Source of the DNA: Nemophila menziesii
Taxonomy: Eukaryota > Streptophyta > Magnoliopsida > Boraginales > Hydrophyllaceae
DNA: 64,000 bases
NCBI GenBank assembly: GCA_029959085.1
Contig: JARWIR010000017.1
Span: 19,829,507 to 19,893,506 of the forward strand
Direction: 5' to 3'
Position 1 is the stretch's first letter. Every line of letters starts with the position of its first letter. Below are positions 24,576-35,939 of the stretch, piece after piece. A program made the position numbers and the translations under genes. The notes below the pieces were generated by a model. The model was not told where the DNA came from. It did not search any database and was given only the letters and a program-made list of their open reading frames with translations.

Positions 24576-25614
24576 TTAAGTATTAAGGTTAAGGTTTAAG
24601 GTTTAAACTTTAAGGTTCATGGTTCAAGTTAAGATTAATTTTATAATTAAGGTTAAAGTTAAGTTTTAACTTTAAGGTTAAGATAAAGGTTAAAAAAGTA
24701 AAGATGAAGGTGAAGGTGAAAGTTAAATTTAAGGTTTAAGGTTTAAGGTTAAGGTAAAGGTTAAGGTTCAAGGTTCAAGGTTCAAGGTTCAAGGTTTAAG
24801 GTTTAAGGTTTAAGGTTAAGGTTAATTTTAATGTAAATTTTTAAGCTTTAAGTTTAAAGCTAAGGATGAGGTTAAGGTGAAGGTGAAGATGAAGATTAGG
24901 TTTATGGTTTAAAGTTTAAGGTTTAGGTTTAAGGTGTAATATCTAAGGTTATGGTTAAGTTTAAGGTTAAAGTTGAGGTTAATATTATTGTTAAGGTTAA
25001 GGGTAAGGGTGAGGGTAAGGTTAACGTTAACAATAAGGTTAAGTTTAAGTTTAAGTTTATGTTTAAGTTTAAATTTAAGTGTAAGTTGAAGTTTATGTTT
25101 AAGTTTAAGTTTAATTTTAAGTTTAAGGTTAAGGTTAATTTAGGTTAGGTTTAAGGTTATTATTTAAAAAGTTGAGGTTGGGGTTAAGGTTAAGGTTAAG
25201 GTTAAGGGGTTAAGGGGTTAAGGGTTAAGTTTAAGGTTAATGTTAAGTTTATGGTTATGGTTAAGGCTAAGGCTAAGACTAAGGTTACGACTAAGGCTAG
25301 GGATAAGTTTAATGCTAAGGCTAAGGCTAAGGCTAAGGCTAAGGTTAAGGCTAATTCTAATGCTAAGACTAAGGCTACGACTAAGACTAAGGCTAAGGCT
25401 GAGGCTACGATTAAGACTAAGGCTAAGGCTAAGGCTAAGGCTAAGGCCTAGGCTAAGGCTAAGGCTAAGACTAAGGCTAACGCTAAGGCTAAGGCTAGGT
25501 CGAGGGATAGGGCCAGGGATAGGGCCAGGGCGAGGGTTAAGGAGAAGGTTAAGGTCAAGTTTAAGGTTAATGTTAAGGTTAAATTTAAGTTAGAGGTTGA
25601 TGTTAAGTCTTAAT
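24576..25614. repeat. GGTTAA / GGCTAA hexanucleotide array, block 2
   Basis: Starts as AAGGTT/AAGTTT variants and changes at about 25260-25500 to almost pure GGCTAA hexamers, then back. Because the unit is 6 bp, all frames stay open and translate to LRLRLR, KAKAKA or KVKVKF. These are artefacts of the repeat. Confidence 0.92.
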
Positions 25615-26384
25615 ATTTATAGAGTATTTATTTAATTTTAAAGAGTACTCTTAATATTTTATAGAGTACTCTCTCTTTTTCATAGAGTACTCTCTATATT
25701 TCACAGAGTACTCCGAATATTTATATAGAGTACTCTTAGTTTTTCCCGGTACTCTATGAATTCTTGAAACACTCAACAAATTGTCGGAGTACTCAGCAAT
25801 TTTAGAGAGTACTCTCAGTTTTTTCCGATACTCTATGTTTTTTCCGGTGACTGGTGGTCGGTGGTCGGTGGTCGGTGGTGGGTGGTCGGTGGTTGGTGGT
25901 CGGAGGTCGATGGTAGGTGGTGGGAGGTTGGAGGTAGGTGGGTAGTGGTAGGTAGAGGAGAGAGAAATAGTGACATCACACTTGTTTGTCTTTTAGTGAT
26001 AGTAAGGGTAGGAAAGACTATTGTCAAAATTCAGGTCTCTAAGAAGAATGCCATTTAAAAAACTACTCTATAGAGAAGACAATTTGTCTCCAAGACCCTA
26101 TATATAATTCACCCAAAATAAAATTGTTTTGACCAAACAAATCATATATAAATAATTTAATACTAAAATTTACGAAATAGTCATTTATTGAAAAATTGGA
26201 ATATTATATCTAAAAAATTATTTAAATAACATGTAATAAAATTATAATAGAACAATTAATAAAATAATAAATATAACATTTGAACCCGTTTAATTGAAAA
26301 CATTTTCAAAAATCTCTTTGTTTAGATTTTTGTTTTTAAACTTCATCTATATTTTCAAGTGAATTCAGTTGAATATGTATTATA
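25615..26384. repeat. Direct repeat R, copy 2 (~0.77 kb)
   Basis: Second copy of 22536-23315, after which the sequence continues into TA-rich DNA instead of the Helitron-like end. Confidence 0.9.
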
Positions 26385-26469
26385 TATATAATATAATATA
26401 ATTTAATCAAAACATGTATAAGAATTGAATATAATTAAATATTTTAAAAAGAATAAGAAGAAAAAAAAA

Positions 26470-26870
26470 GTTCCCAGGTTTATATGTATACGTCTTTAGC
26501 ATGATGGATTTACTATATATTTAATTATTATACAAAAAATAGGAAGAAAAAAATTAATTACTAGGTTTATATGTATACGTCTTTACTCTTTAGCATGGAT
26601 TTACTAGTTAACTACTTGCATTAATACAAGAAAGCAGAACAAAATGTTGATATAGCATGATTGGTTTACAATATAATTAATAATAATACAAAAAAATAGG
26701 AAGAAAGAAAGCAATAGTTAGTAGGTTTATATGTATACGTCTTTAGCATATGATAAATTTTCTACTTGCATTGACACAAGAAAGCACAACAAAATGTTAA
26801 TAATGAGTCTCATAACAGTTAACTACTTGCATATTAATACAAGAAAGCAAAACAAAATGTTAATAGTGAT
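26470..26870. repeat. Dispersed short tandem copies
   Basis: The word AGGTTTATATGTATACGTCT occurs at about 26478, 26562 and 26722. A second word, ACAAGAAAGCA(G/C/A)AACAAAATGTT, occurs at about 26627, 26776 and 26840. This suggests local duplication of a ~150-bp unit. Confidence 0.8.
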
Positions 26871-27471
26871 TGTCGAACTAGCAAACTGCGCAAGAATAAC
26901 TATTTGAATTACCACTGAACTACAAATTATAGTATTGTTTCGGTAAGTTTTAATACCTATATATACAAACTATATTTCTTTTGAGGCCCTCAAATATTTG
27001 GGGGCCAGGCGACCGTCTTGGTTGCCTTGGGCCCGGGCCGGCCCTGCATATATATCTTTGACGGAAAGCCAACCCAAGAAAAATTTGTGTTGTTTTAAGA
27101 CTGAACCCAAAGAAAAACCTCAAAAGAGGACAATTGTTAAAATAACATGTACATGTACATATTCAGATATTCTTCTTATCTTCTAAACTAGTTGTTTATG
27201 TTACCTAGTAAAAATAATCTTCCTTTAGTTTTTCTTTTAGCCAAAGCCGAAAACAACAATAGTTTTTTGGTTTTTTTGGTACATACATATAAACTAAAAT
27301 GTAGTTGAAGTATAACTGTAACATAGGACTCTTCTCATTTCTCCAACCCGAGTCCTTCGATAGTGGTACTCTATCCTCCATTTCCAAGCTTCATTTTCCG
27401 TCATTACCATTTTCACTAATAACAGTATAAAAGCAATGGATTCGATGATGTGGAAGGAATAAGAATTGAAA

Positions 27472-29090
27472 CTACCAATGAAGGCGATAACTAGCCGCTT
27501 GCATAAGTGGATGAGCAAAATACGCACCTAAAGTAATAAAAGTTATGCTTAAATACGGTAACCTGAAAAACTCCTTATAATAGTCTTGTGGCAACTTTTG
27601 CCGCCCATCAAGAATAGCTGCAAATGGAACCACACTTGTTCTACTCTTCACAGCTTCAAATGCATCACCGTATCTTATAGACAATCTTCTATCTCCATTC
27701 CAAACACCAAACAAATGATGTCCAATTAAACCTATTGAAGCCGCCACTGCAACTGAATTTCCCATCCAAAGCGTGTGAGCTATACACCAAATCACCTGCC
27801 CCACCATCTGAACATAAACAACTCACATTAAGATTTTGATTACAACATTTAGACCCGTTTGTTTACATATCGTACCTGTGGATGCCTAGTGATTCTCATT
27901 ATCCCGGTTTCCCATAAATGCATTTTGGGTTTATCTACAGCTGCTACCTCTAATAGATTAAAGGTGGATGGGTAAAGAAAAAAGAAGGAAACAAAAGAAG
28001 AGAACCAAACGAATTGATGTAGCCCTGGAACACTCTGTAATTGCCATAATTGAACACCATCATATCTGTGGTTGATAAAATACACCTGTGGGAAATTTAA
28101 TTAAATGGAAAAAAGACTAAAACGGAACTAGAATAAAGATTGCGATGATATGATTGATACTTACGATAGTACTGAGAGCTAATGGAAGTGAAACCCCAGC
28201 AAATAATACACGGTATGCACGTTCTCCTATGAGTTTCTCACCTGTGTCCCTGAGACTAGCTAAGCCACTATGGACTAATGCGAATATCAGAGTAAGTGAT
28301 ATTGTCACGACCTGAAATAAAAAGTCCATAGACAGAATATCTCAAATATTGTTTTAAACCACGGATTACTTGTTTAGAGATAGTAGATTGATTCGATTAA
28401 CTCGTTCAAAAACTTTATTGTATGCTTTGCCCCGAATTTTTTATTAAATAACTGTATTTGATGGACTAGAGGATGAAGTGACACATTGATGAATAAAGAA
28501 AAATCTCTAGAAGTAATGATTGACCTAAACTAAAAGTATTTTATAATTTGCAAATCATAGATGAGCTTTCTCCTAGCCAAGTTTAGATTGGTTAATATAT
28601 AGCTAACGAATTTGAACTCGTTATACCACCCTGTTCCCGATTTACCAAAAGTAATCAATTTGAAGATAAGGGAAGACGGACATAGAAGGAGTACCTCAGG
28701 GCTTTGAGAAAGACTAGAGACAGCTTCGATGAAAACTTTACCAAACCCAGTTGAGTTATCAATCCAAACAACGTTAAGAACAAAGAGAACAACACCTAAT
28801 ATTACTGTGAAGTAAACCCAAGAAGATATTTTCTGTTTAGATAACTCGAATTCCGCAGAATCTTCACCTATCAACAATTCATATTCATTTCCTTCCGTCT
28901 TTCCAACTCTTGTTACCACCAACTTATTCTTCGAATTCCTCTTTACGAGAGGTAAATTGGGGCTGATTGAAATTTGGGTTCTGGAGAATGGTTTGTTTAG
29001 GATGGAAACGAGGGATTTTTTGTGTTTGGATTTGGGAAAATGAGATGACAAGGGAGAAAAAGGGTATGAGTAGACAAGTGAAGTTGCCAT
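27472..29090 (-). CDS. Z-ISO: 15-cis-zeta-carotene isomerase, chloroplastic
   Basis: Four-exon gene, 362 residues. Exons on the minus strand: 29090-28695, 28311-28165, 28085-27876, 27807-27472; all junctions are GT-AG and phase 0. The protein begins with a Ser/Lys-rich transit peptide (about residues 1-60) and continues with the NnrU-like membrane domain. The marks are KISSWVYFTVILGVVLFVLN, HSGLASLRDTGEKLIGERAY, FINHRYDG, LWETGIMRITRHPQ, MVGQVIWCIAHTLWMGN and the C-terminal AHPLMQAASYRLHW. In plants Z-ISO converts 9,15,9'-tri-cis- to 9,9'-di-cis-zeta-carotene, using a heme b cofactor with His ligands, in plastid membranes. His residues are present in HSGLASLR and TRHPQ. Full length compared with the Arabidopsis protein. 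It is expected to be active. Confidence 0.95.
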
Positions 29091-29127
29091 AATTTTGTTC
29101 TACCGCGTGTTGGGTGAGAAGTGTGTG

Positions 29128-29137
29128 TATATATATA
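29128..29137 (-). promoter_or_regulatory. Candidate TATA box of Z-ISO
   Basis: TATATATATA on the minus strand, about 38 bp upstream of the start codon. If used, the 5' UTR would be only 5-15 bases, which is short; another upstream start site is possible. Confidence 0.35.
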
Positions 29138-29240
29138 GAGAGAGAGATGGGAGGTGGGAAAGTTGGCAGTTGGGGATGGATTTTGGGAGTGGGGGTTCGG
29201 CAGTTTGTGTGAGTTTTGGCTGAGGAAGTAATTTATATTA

Positions 29241-29605
29241 GAGAAATTCCCATTTTAGGCCATTACTTATGGCTAAAAATTTTAAAAATCACATTTTTAG
29301 TTTAAACATATCTAAATTATTTATTTTTAGGTTATTTTATTAATTTTATAAAATATTTTATAGATTTTAAAAACAATTTGAATATTTTAGATAAAGTTTC
29401 TAGTTTATAATACTGTCAAATAAACATATAGTTTATTTAAAATGCCTAAATTTTCTTTAGAATCAATGAAATATCTCATAAAATTAGTGAAATGGCCTAA
29501 AAATTGGCATTTTGAATACGTTTGGCTTGAAAATATGACTTTTGAAACATTTGGCCTAAAAATGTTTTTAGGCCATAGGTAACGGCCTAAAAATAGAATT
29601 TGTTT
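29241..29605. mobile_element. MULE-type MITE upstream of Z-ISO
   Basis: 365-bp element with inverted ends. The left reads GAGAAATTCCCATTTTAGGCC; the right complement reads AAACAAATTCTATTTTTAGG and continues in match through GGCC(G/A)TTAC(C/T)TATGG. It is flanked by a 9-bp duplication TTTATATTA at 29232-29240 and 29606-29614, the length made by Mutator-like transposases. Internal repeats of GGCCTAAAAAT. It sits about 150 bp upstream of the Z-ISO start codon. Confidence 0.78.
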
Positions 29606-29639
29606 TTTATATTATAAAACACAACTATAGAAAAAAAAG

Positions 29640-29895
29640 GAAAATGGTTAAGATTTCGAAAATAAAAAGTTAGAGAGTTTTTTTTCTAAATTATTCTGAT
29701 TTAGCGTCAATCTTATCGTTTCCTTTTGATTTCTTCGACAACATGTTCAACCCAAATAATTCAAATCAAGATCGTAGTGTTTCTCCGACCGATTTGGACC
29801 CGGGAGATATAAAGTTTCTTCACCAAGATTCCTCCACCAAGGAGTCACCGGACCCAAGAACTATACGTGTTGGGTAAACCCGGAAGTTCAGTCAC
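29640..29895 (+). other. Orphan coding-like stretch
   Basis: From an ATG at about 29751 the plus strand is open for about 40 codons with balanced composition (FNPNNSNQDRSVSPTDLDPG and on to a stop near 29875). It is cut by the poly(A) end of the minus-strand LINE. It could be the 5' start of the plus-strand LINE that resumes at 33999, or the first exon of a lost gene. Not recognised. Confidence 0.35.
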
Positions 29896-29926
29896 TTTTT
29901 TTTTTTTTTGTCAACCGAAAATAAGT

Positions 29927-32900
29927 TTACAACGTATTATTACAAAGCATATTAAGATACGAGTTAGAAGCGTCTAATGATCGATCTACCCATCCAGATA
30001 GATTCAGTCCCATCCTTGTACACTTAGCCAAAGTGTCCGCAATGCTATTGTATCTTCTAGTCACATGGTAGATTCTCCATCGGCTTTCTTGACCTAACCA
30101 TTTTCTAACTTCCGCATGAAATGGTTTAAGACTCCAATGAAGTCTGGTCTTGCCATGAATTCCTTGAACTAATTCAAGGTTATCAGAGTAAAAGGAAACA
30201 CTCTATCTTTAAAATCACTGCTCGCTCTTATTGCCATAATGAGAGCCCATGCTTCACCGTCCATAACGTTATTGACTCTTCCTCTCATATTAATTTTCCT
30301 TGTTATCATCCTTTTCTTATCAATACCAATTGCTGCAACCGCGGCGGGCTTGTTTTTCTCGGTAAAAGACGTGTCGCACATCCATATCATGTCCGCTAGG
30401 GGTGTGCATCGGGTTTGAAAACCCGCATAACCCGACCAACCCGATTACACTAACCCGAAATCATACGGGTTAGTTTTCTATTGGGTGGGTTGCGGTTTAC
30501 ATTTTAGAAAAAGTATACACTTTTTGCGGGTTGCGGATTTTAAAGTTGAAACCCGCAAACCCGCAAACCCGATTACCATGTAGTATAAATTATTTGAAAA
30601 AATTGTATTGCTCATTTTATTCAAATAAATTTGTATGGTCATGTGATTCTCACTCTATATTTCTTTTTTTATTCCTTCCCTTTTAAATTTTTTAAATCCC
30701 TTGGTATTTCAAATATATATTTTCAAATGAATCTGGTTTCATTTTAGTTATGATATTATCTCAATCTTTTGTTTAATTCATAAATTTATTTTTCTAAAAT
30801 CTCATTTTGTATTTTTTTTTAAATGAGAGATGATTTAAAATGTATATGAGTATCATAAACTATATTTGTGTTGCAACATGCATTTGTAATATAATCCTTC
30901 CGAATGATTATGGATACAATTTCGGCTCATTTATTAAACTAAATCACCCGCAATGCACCCGCAACCCGCTCAACCTGAAACTCAATGGTTTATATAATGG
31001 ATTGGACGGGTGTGGGTCTCATTTTTCAAAACCCGCACAACAACGGGCGGTTTGTGGGTTGAGTATTTTTCATCCAAAACCGACCCGCGCACACCCCTAA
31101 TGTCCGCATCATCATTAATTATTGGGTTCTTTCCATCTATTTGCTCCCTGTTATTCCTGCTTTTATTATTACCAACCTTGTCTTCATTAATCGGCCCAAA
31201 TAACCGCGACATCACATCTTTCGTTTTATTATAGATATTTTCTTTACACCACTTGCTACCCTCATGATAAGTTTTCATTCTCTCCTTCCACATATACCAC
31301 ATAATACGTAATAAATATGATGTTATATATTTCATTTCCCATCCATTCTTTGAATATTCCTTAATCACCATCTTACACCATTCTGCCACCGAACCTTTGT
31401 ATTCTTTGTAAACTTTAATTTGCATTTGCGAATCCGCCCAAACTTGTAAGCTAATAGGACAAGTGAGAAAGAGGTGTCTCACATCCTCATTGTCCATTTC
31501 ACACCATTCACAAATATCATTATTTACACACTTTCTTTTCTTGAGGTTTGTTTTAACCGGTATTGCATTATTAAATATTCTCCAGCAAAAATTTTTGATT
31601 CGTGGTGGTACATTATTCTTCCAGACAGTATTCCATATATCATTATCAATTATATTATTCGTACCTGACGATTGAGCTTCATTGGCTATTTCTTCATTGA
31701 CTAGTGTATGATAACCCGTTTTTGTTGTATATTCACCATCTTTTGTGAAAGGCCATATTATTGCATCTTCTTGATCACCTTTCCACTTGTCAATCTTGAT
31801 AATTCCTTCCGCGATTCCTAATGGGATAATTTTCTTAATAAGCTCCTCGTTCCACCCTTCTCCCGATCTATCAAATATTTCATTCAAGAATTGAACCTCA
31901 CATCCTTTTGGCTTATCAAGATAAATACCCTTGCTTAACCAACAATCATTCCAAATATCAATCCTTTTCCAATTCCCAATTTGCCAAATACATTGTTTTC
32001 TCAGGAATTGTAAGCCCTTAAATATACTCGCCCAACTCCACGACCTCCGTTTATTAATTTTTGCATTCCATATATTTGTACTCGGAAAATATATAGCCTT
32101 AAGTACCTTATAGGCATAAGAATCTTCATTTCTCATAAGTCTCCATGCCTGATTTGCTAACATAGCAATATTCATCTTATGAAATTCTCTAAATCCCAAA
32201 CCACCAATCTTTTTTGATTTCGTCAATCTTTTCTAGTTAACCCAATGTATTTTCTTTTTATTGCCCGCATCCCACCAAAAATTTGCCACAATACTTGAAA
32301 GCTTTTTACATAGGATTTTGGGAAATTCAAACATTGACATGGCATAATTAGGGATCGCCTGTAGAACTGCTTTAATAAGCACTTCTTTACCACCTTCTGA
32401 CAAAAGTGAAGAAATCCAGCTGGCGGATTTTGTTAACAGCCTATCTTTGATATAATTTAAATTCTGGCTTTTAGCCCTTTTGATCGTGAGTGGTAGTCCC
32501 AAATATTTGCCTAATTCCTTAGCAATACCAATATTTAGTTTCTTCGATATCTCTTCTTTTATATTTTCCGGCGTATTCTTACAAAACACAATAGACGATT
32601 TTCTCAAGTTAACTCTTTGTCCCGATGCGTTACAGTATTCCATAATAAGTTTTTGAAAAACTTCAACTTCTTTCTCATTGATTTTAATAAAGAAAAGCGC
32701 ATCATCAGCAAACAAAAGATGAGTTATACTTGGACAATTTCTTGTTATAGATATACCTTTGATAGACCCATCTCGACTATGAAAATTAATTAGACTGATA
32801 AGACTTTCCGTGAGCGAAGAAAATAATAATGGTGAAAGCGGATCGCCCTGTCTAAGTCCTTGTTTAGGCTTGAATTTTTTAAGCCTCTGCCCATTAACTT

Positions 32901-33955
32901 TAATCTGAAATGAAACTGTTGAAATACACCTGCTCACCCAATTAACCCATGTATCACAAAATCCAAGAGCTTTAAGAGTTTTAAGGAGAAATTCCCAGTT
33001 TACTTGGTCATAAGCTTTTTCCATGTCCACTTTAACTGCCGCATAATACTTTTTTGCCTTCCTTTTTGTGTTCATATAATAAGAGACTTCCTGAGCAACT
33101 ATAATATTATATTGTATGCTCCTACCTTTAATGAACGCAGATTGGGTCTGTGATATAACACTACCCATAAAACGCTGTAACCTAGTAGCCATGATTTTAC
33201 TGATAATTTTATAACAGAAGTTCGCACATGAAATAGGTCTAAAATCTTTAACACTTTCTTGAGATTCTCCCTTAGGCACCAGGGTAATAACCGAGTCATT
33301 AATCAAAGAAATATCCAGATTTGCTTCCAAGAAATCTTTAACAATCTTATAAACGTCTTCTTCAATTATTCCCCAAAACTCATGATAAAATTTCCCAGGT
33401 AGACCATCCGGGCCAGGGGCCTTATTCGCTCCCATACTAAAAGTAGCCTCTTTAATTTCTTCATTTGTAGGAATTCTTATTAATTCGTCATTCATTTCAA
33501 AAGAAACTTTATTCGGAATAAGTTTCGTAATATCGTTAGGATCCACCGTTCCGTTATCTTTGAAAAAATTCTCATAGTATTCCTGAATAATTTTGTTTAT
33601 ATCCTCCGGCTTATCAACCCATTCATCTTTGCTATTTTTTAACATACAAATCTTATTAACTTTCCTCCTTTTCATCGTTTTTGCGAAAAAATATCTAGTG
33701 TTTTTATCACCACTTTTTATATTCAAATCCCTAGCTCGATCCTCCCAATATAGTTCCTCCAATCTCCATAATTCTTCGATCTCATCTTTAATCATTTTCT
33801 CTTTACAAATGCTCTCTTCGGTGACTTCTTCTTTATTTATCCAAACCATCTCGTCCATTAGATTTTCAATCCGTTTTCTATTATTTATAAATGTCTCCTT
33901 ACTCCAACCTTTTAGCGCAAGGCAAGTAGCATCTCTCTTGTTACAGAATTACCGG
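29927..33955 (-). pseudogene. LINE ORF2: reverse transcriptase, zinc motif, RNase H
   Basis: ORF2 C-terminal three quarters. The reverse transcriptase (33858-32233) has the usual blocks: NKAPGPDGLPGKFYHEFW, SQTQSAFIKGRSIQYNI, VDMEKAYDQVNWEFL, KQGLRQGDPLSPLLFS and the catalytic FADDALFF. The next block begins 32226 (GGLGFREFHKMNIAMLANQA) with a zf-RVT (CEWCEMDNEDVRHLFLTCPI). Only one in-frame TAG at 32233-32235 separates the two. The residue there is probably Trp in relatives. The RNase H (CDTSF near 30375, DGEAWALIMA, SDNLELVQG, RRYNSIADTLAK) follows after the hAT insertion, with one frameshift near 30200. Defects: one stop, one frameshift, one insertion. Otherwise well preserved. Confidence 0.9.
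30397..31099. mobile_element. hAT MITE inside the LINE
   Basis: 703-bp non-coding element with ends TAGGGGTGTGCATCGGG and (complement) TAGGGGTGTGCGCGGGT. It has a perfect, non-simple 8-bp duplication ATGTCCGC at 30389-30396 and 31100-31107. Removing it restores the LINE reading NDDADMIWMCDTSF. The interior has ACCCGC words (hAT MITEs rich in ACCCG) and AT-rich sequence. Confidence 0.95.
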
Positions 33956-33998
33956 TGAATGGTCTCCTTAGAGCATCTAAGAGAGAGATAGAGAGAGT

Positions 33999-34441
33999 AT
34001 GCTGAGCTTGGAGCAAAATTTAGGGATTCTTAACCCTAAATTTGATTCTTTTGGGGAAAAAATAATAAAGGAAAATCTAATGGAGCACAAGATGGAGAAA
34101 ACATCAAGAAGTAACAATAACATCTTGGGAAGCTTTGAGGGAGTGATTCAAACCGAGAAGGCCCCTCCTCATCAAGCTCAGTTGAGAAGGGATTCTCCCT
34201 CCTTGGGGGAGGACTCGTGCTATATAATTGGTAAGAATGGTGATGAAATAGGTAGTGTGATGCTTATGATTCATCTCTTGAGGCTAACACTAGATTCTTT
34301 AAAGCATGTGAGGCATTTGAGAATCAAATGGTAGAGAAAATATGCGATAAAATTGTGGCACACCAAGTCTTTGATGAAATTACTAAGTCAAACTCTTTAG
34401 TGATTATGAAGCCAAATAAGAGTGTAGTTGAGGGTGCTTGT
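33999..34441 (+). pseudogene. Plus-strand LINE, piece 1 (ORF1 5' part)
   Basis: ORF1-like sequence starting MLSLEQNLGILNPKF and frameshifting near 34250, continuing as IVAHQVFDEITKSNSLVI. It ends at the target site of a solo LTR and resumes at 35940. A plant LINE ORF1 identity is inferred from the later pieces (DUF4283-like and zinc knuckle) that follow in order. Confidence 0.6.
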
Positions 34442-35939
34442 TGGTGGCTGGTAGGGTATGATAAAATAATGATAATAAAATATAAGAACTATCACCCTAA
34501 CCAATCACGTTACTCACTACAAGTATCACATATCGTATGCAAGTTTTATAGTAAGTAAGATTCGTTCTCAGGGACTTAGTGTGTTATACGTATGATTTAG
34601 AAGAAAGCGTAGTAAAGAATAGTTCGTAGAACTAAAGACAGAAAAATAAATATGATTAATTGGAGAGATAATGATTAAACTAATAAATAATGCAAATAAA
34701 TAAAAGATGTAAGAATAAGATGAGAGATATAACTCAGGTTTGCTTGTATCCACTTATCCTTCTATTTTGTTATAATAGTTATAAGGGTGATGAAAGCTCT
34801 TAAAGTAAGTAGTCATGATTCTATATTTCTCCTAACCCCTTTCCAAGAGGACTTGGGTGGCGACCTAACAATTACCAGGAGACTTGGCTAAGGTGACCCT
34901 ACGCAATGATCGGTGGTTAATCTCAAACCCTAATGACTATCTAGTTAGGCAAGCCCGTCCGGATCACAACCACACACTAGACATTTATGTGGTGTTTCAA
35001 CAATTAGACACCCTTCCGGGTGACCATCCAACTGCTATTAATGGGGTAGTCTATACTCGTGCACTAACAAAAACTACAGTCAATATATCAAAGCACATAA
35101 AACAAATATAAATTTTAAGAAGCTCAATCGATTTAAAAATGTTTTCCTAAACAATTTAGATAGAAGAAAATATAATTCAAAGATTATACATATGCAAAAC
35201 CCAAGCTATGGGAACATTAGTTCATGCTTGAAAGAAATCAACTAAAATAAAGATATATACTGTCAACTTGGATCTCTTGATGGCTTCTAATAATTATATC
35301 AATCAAGGACTAGGCAAGGACTAGGCAAGGACATGTTTACAATGGTAAGAGGGTGTATTTATAGGTGTTTTCTAACCCTAGGTCGAAATCTTGGAGTTGA
35401 AGGCAAGTAATTGGAGTCCAAAGTCCAATTCAAATTCCTTTCCTAAAATATAGAACATGATAAACACTACTTACTGTTTTGGTCATATATCCTTCGTTAC
35501 TGGGCCAAATTTCGCCCACTTTATATCAAAGCGATGCAATGAAAAGATCTATCTAACCCTTGAAAGGCTCCTCCAAATTGCAGCCTATTTGGAGTTTTCT
35601 TCACTTTAGTGGACGTAGCTGCAGAATTGACAGATTTAGTTAGCAGTTTTTCCTTTCCTAATTCAGCTTTGCTTCCTTTTATCTCCTGATTTCTCTAGGA
35701 TCTTCTTTCCTTAACGCCTTAGAATTTATTTGGCATCTAATTACATTCCATAAAACTTACGAGTTGCACATTAACACACAAATTAAACCAAATATACTCA
35801 AAAAGTAATAAATCATCAAATCAAGACACGAATTAAGAAATTATCTAATGACGGGGAAAAATTCATTAACAAATAATCAATTACACCTAAAAATGATGTC
35901 TCAAACCTATATTAATATATCACAAATATAGAGACATCA
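34442..35939 (-). mobile_element. Solo LTR, minus strand, TSD CTTGT
   Basis: 1498-bp LTR. On the minus strand it begins TGATGTCTCTATATTTGTGA and has GAGACATCA about 35 bp later. It ends ...GCCACCA at 34442. Flanked by a perfect CTTGT at 34437-34441 and 35940-35944. TATA-like TATAAATACACC lies at about 35350-35361 (minus). No internal region remains, so this is an LTR-LTR recombination product. Confidence 0.9.

Larger units (their letters stand above)
21474..27046. mobile_element. 5.6-kb hAT-like composite element
   Basis: The left end CAGGGCTGACCCGAACG and the right end (complement) CAGGGCCGGCCCGGGCC form short inverted repeats. They are bounded by a perfect 8-bp duplication CATATATA at 21466-21473 and 27047-27054. 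Ends of the CAGGGC(C)GG type with 8-bp duplications are typical of hAT elements; the small element at 38560-38930 has the same kind of ends. No transposase was found. The cargo is unusual: a CT-rich 7-mer repeat, a GC-rich gene-like patch, two near-identical 0.77-kb direct repeats and, between them, a hexanucleotide array. The flank is TA-rich, so the duplication is less decisive than a complex 8-mer. Confidence 0.72.
29896..33960 (-). mobile_element. 5'-truncated plant L1-type LINE
   Basis: Minus-strand LINE with a 14-base A tail (T run 29896-29909). It has an ORF2 that starts within the linker before the reverse transcriptase and ends in RNase H. The endonuclease and ORF1 are missing, the usual 5' truncation. 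The right boundary is about 33960, where coding sense ends at a TAA. I found no convincing target duplication. A hAT MITE at 30397-31099 interrupts it. Confidence 0.88.

Noticed and set aside
25240..25593. Open frames translating to long Leu-Arg, Lys-Ala and Lys-Val repeats
   Set aside because: They arise because a 6-bp tandem repeat without stop triplets keeps frames open. No start context, no domain, and both strands/frames are equally open.
23365..25614. Interstitial telomere
   Set aside because: The unit is GGTTAA/GGCTAA, not TTTAGGG, and no run of the plant telomere unit was seen.
26470..26870. CRISPR-like spaced repeats
   Set aside because: Repeats are irregular, spacing differs, and the genome is a plant nuclear genome.
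29880..33975. Target duplication for the minus-strand LINE
   Set aside because: No direct repeat of useful length was found between the flank of the T run and the region around 33955-33975.
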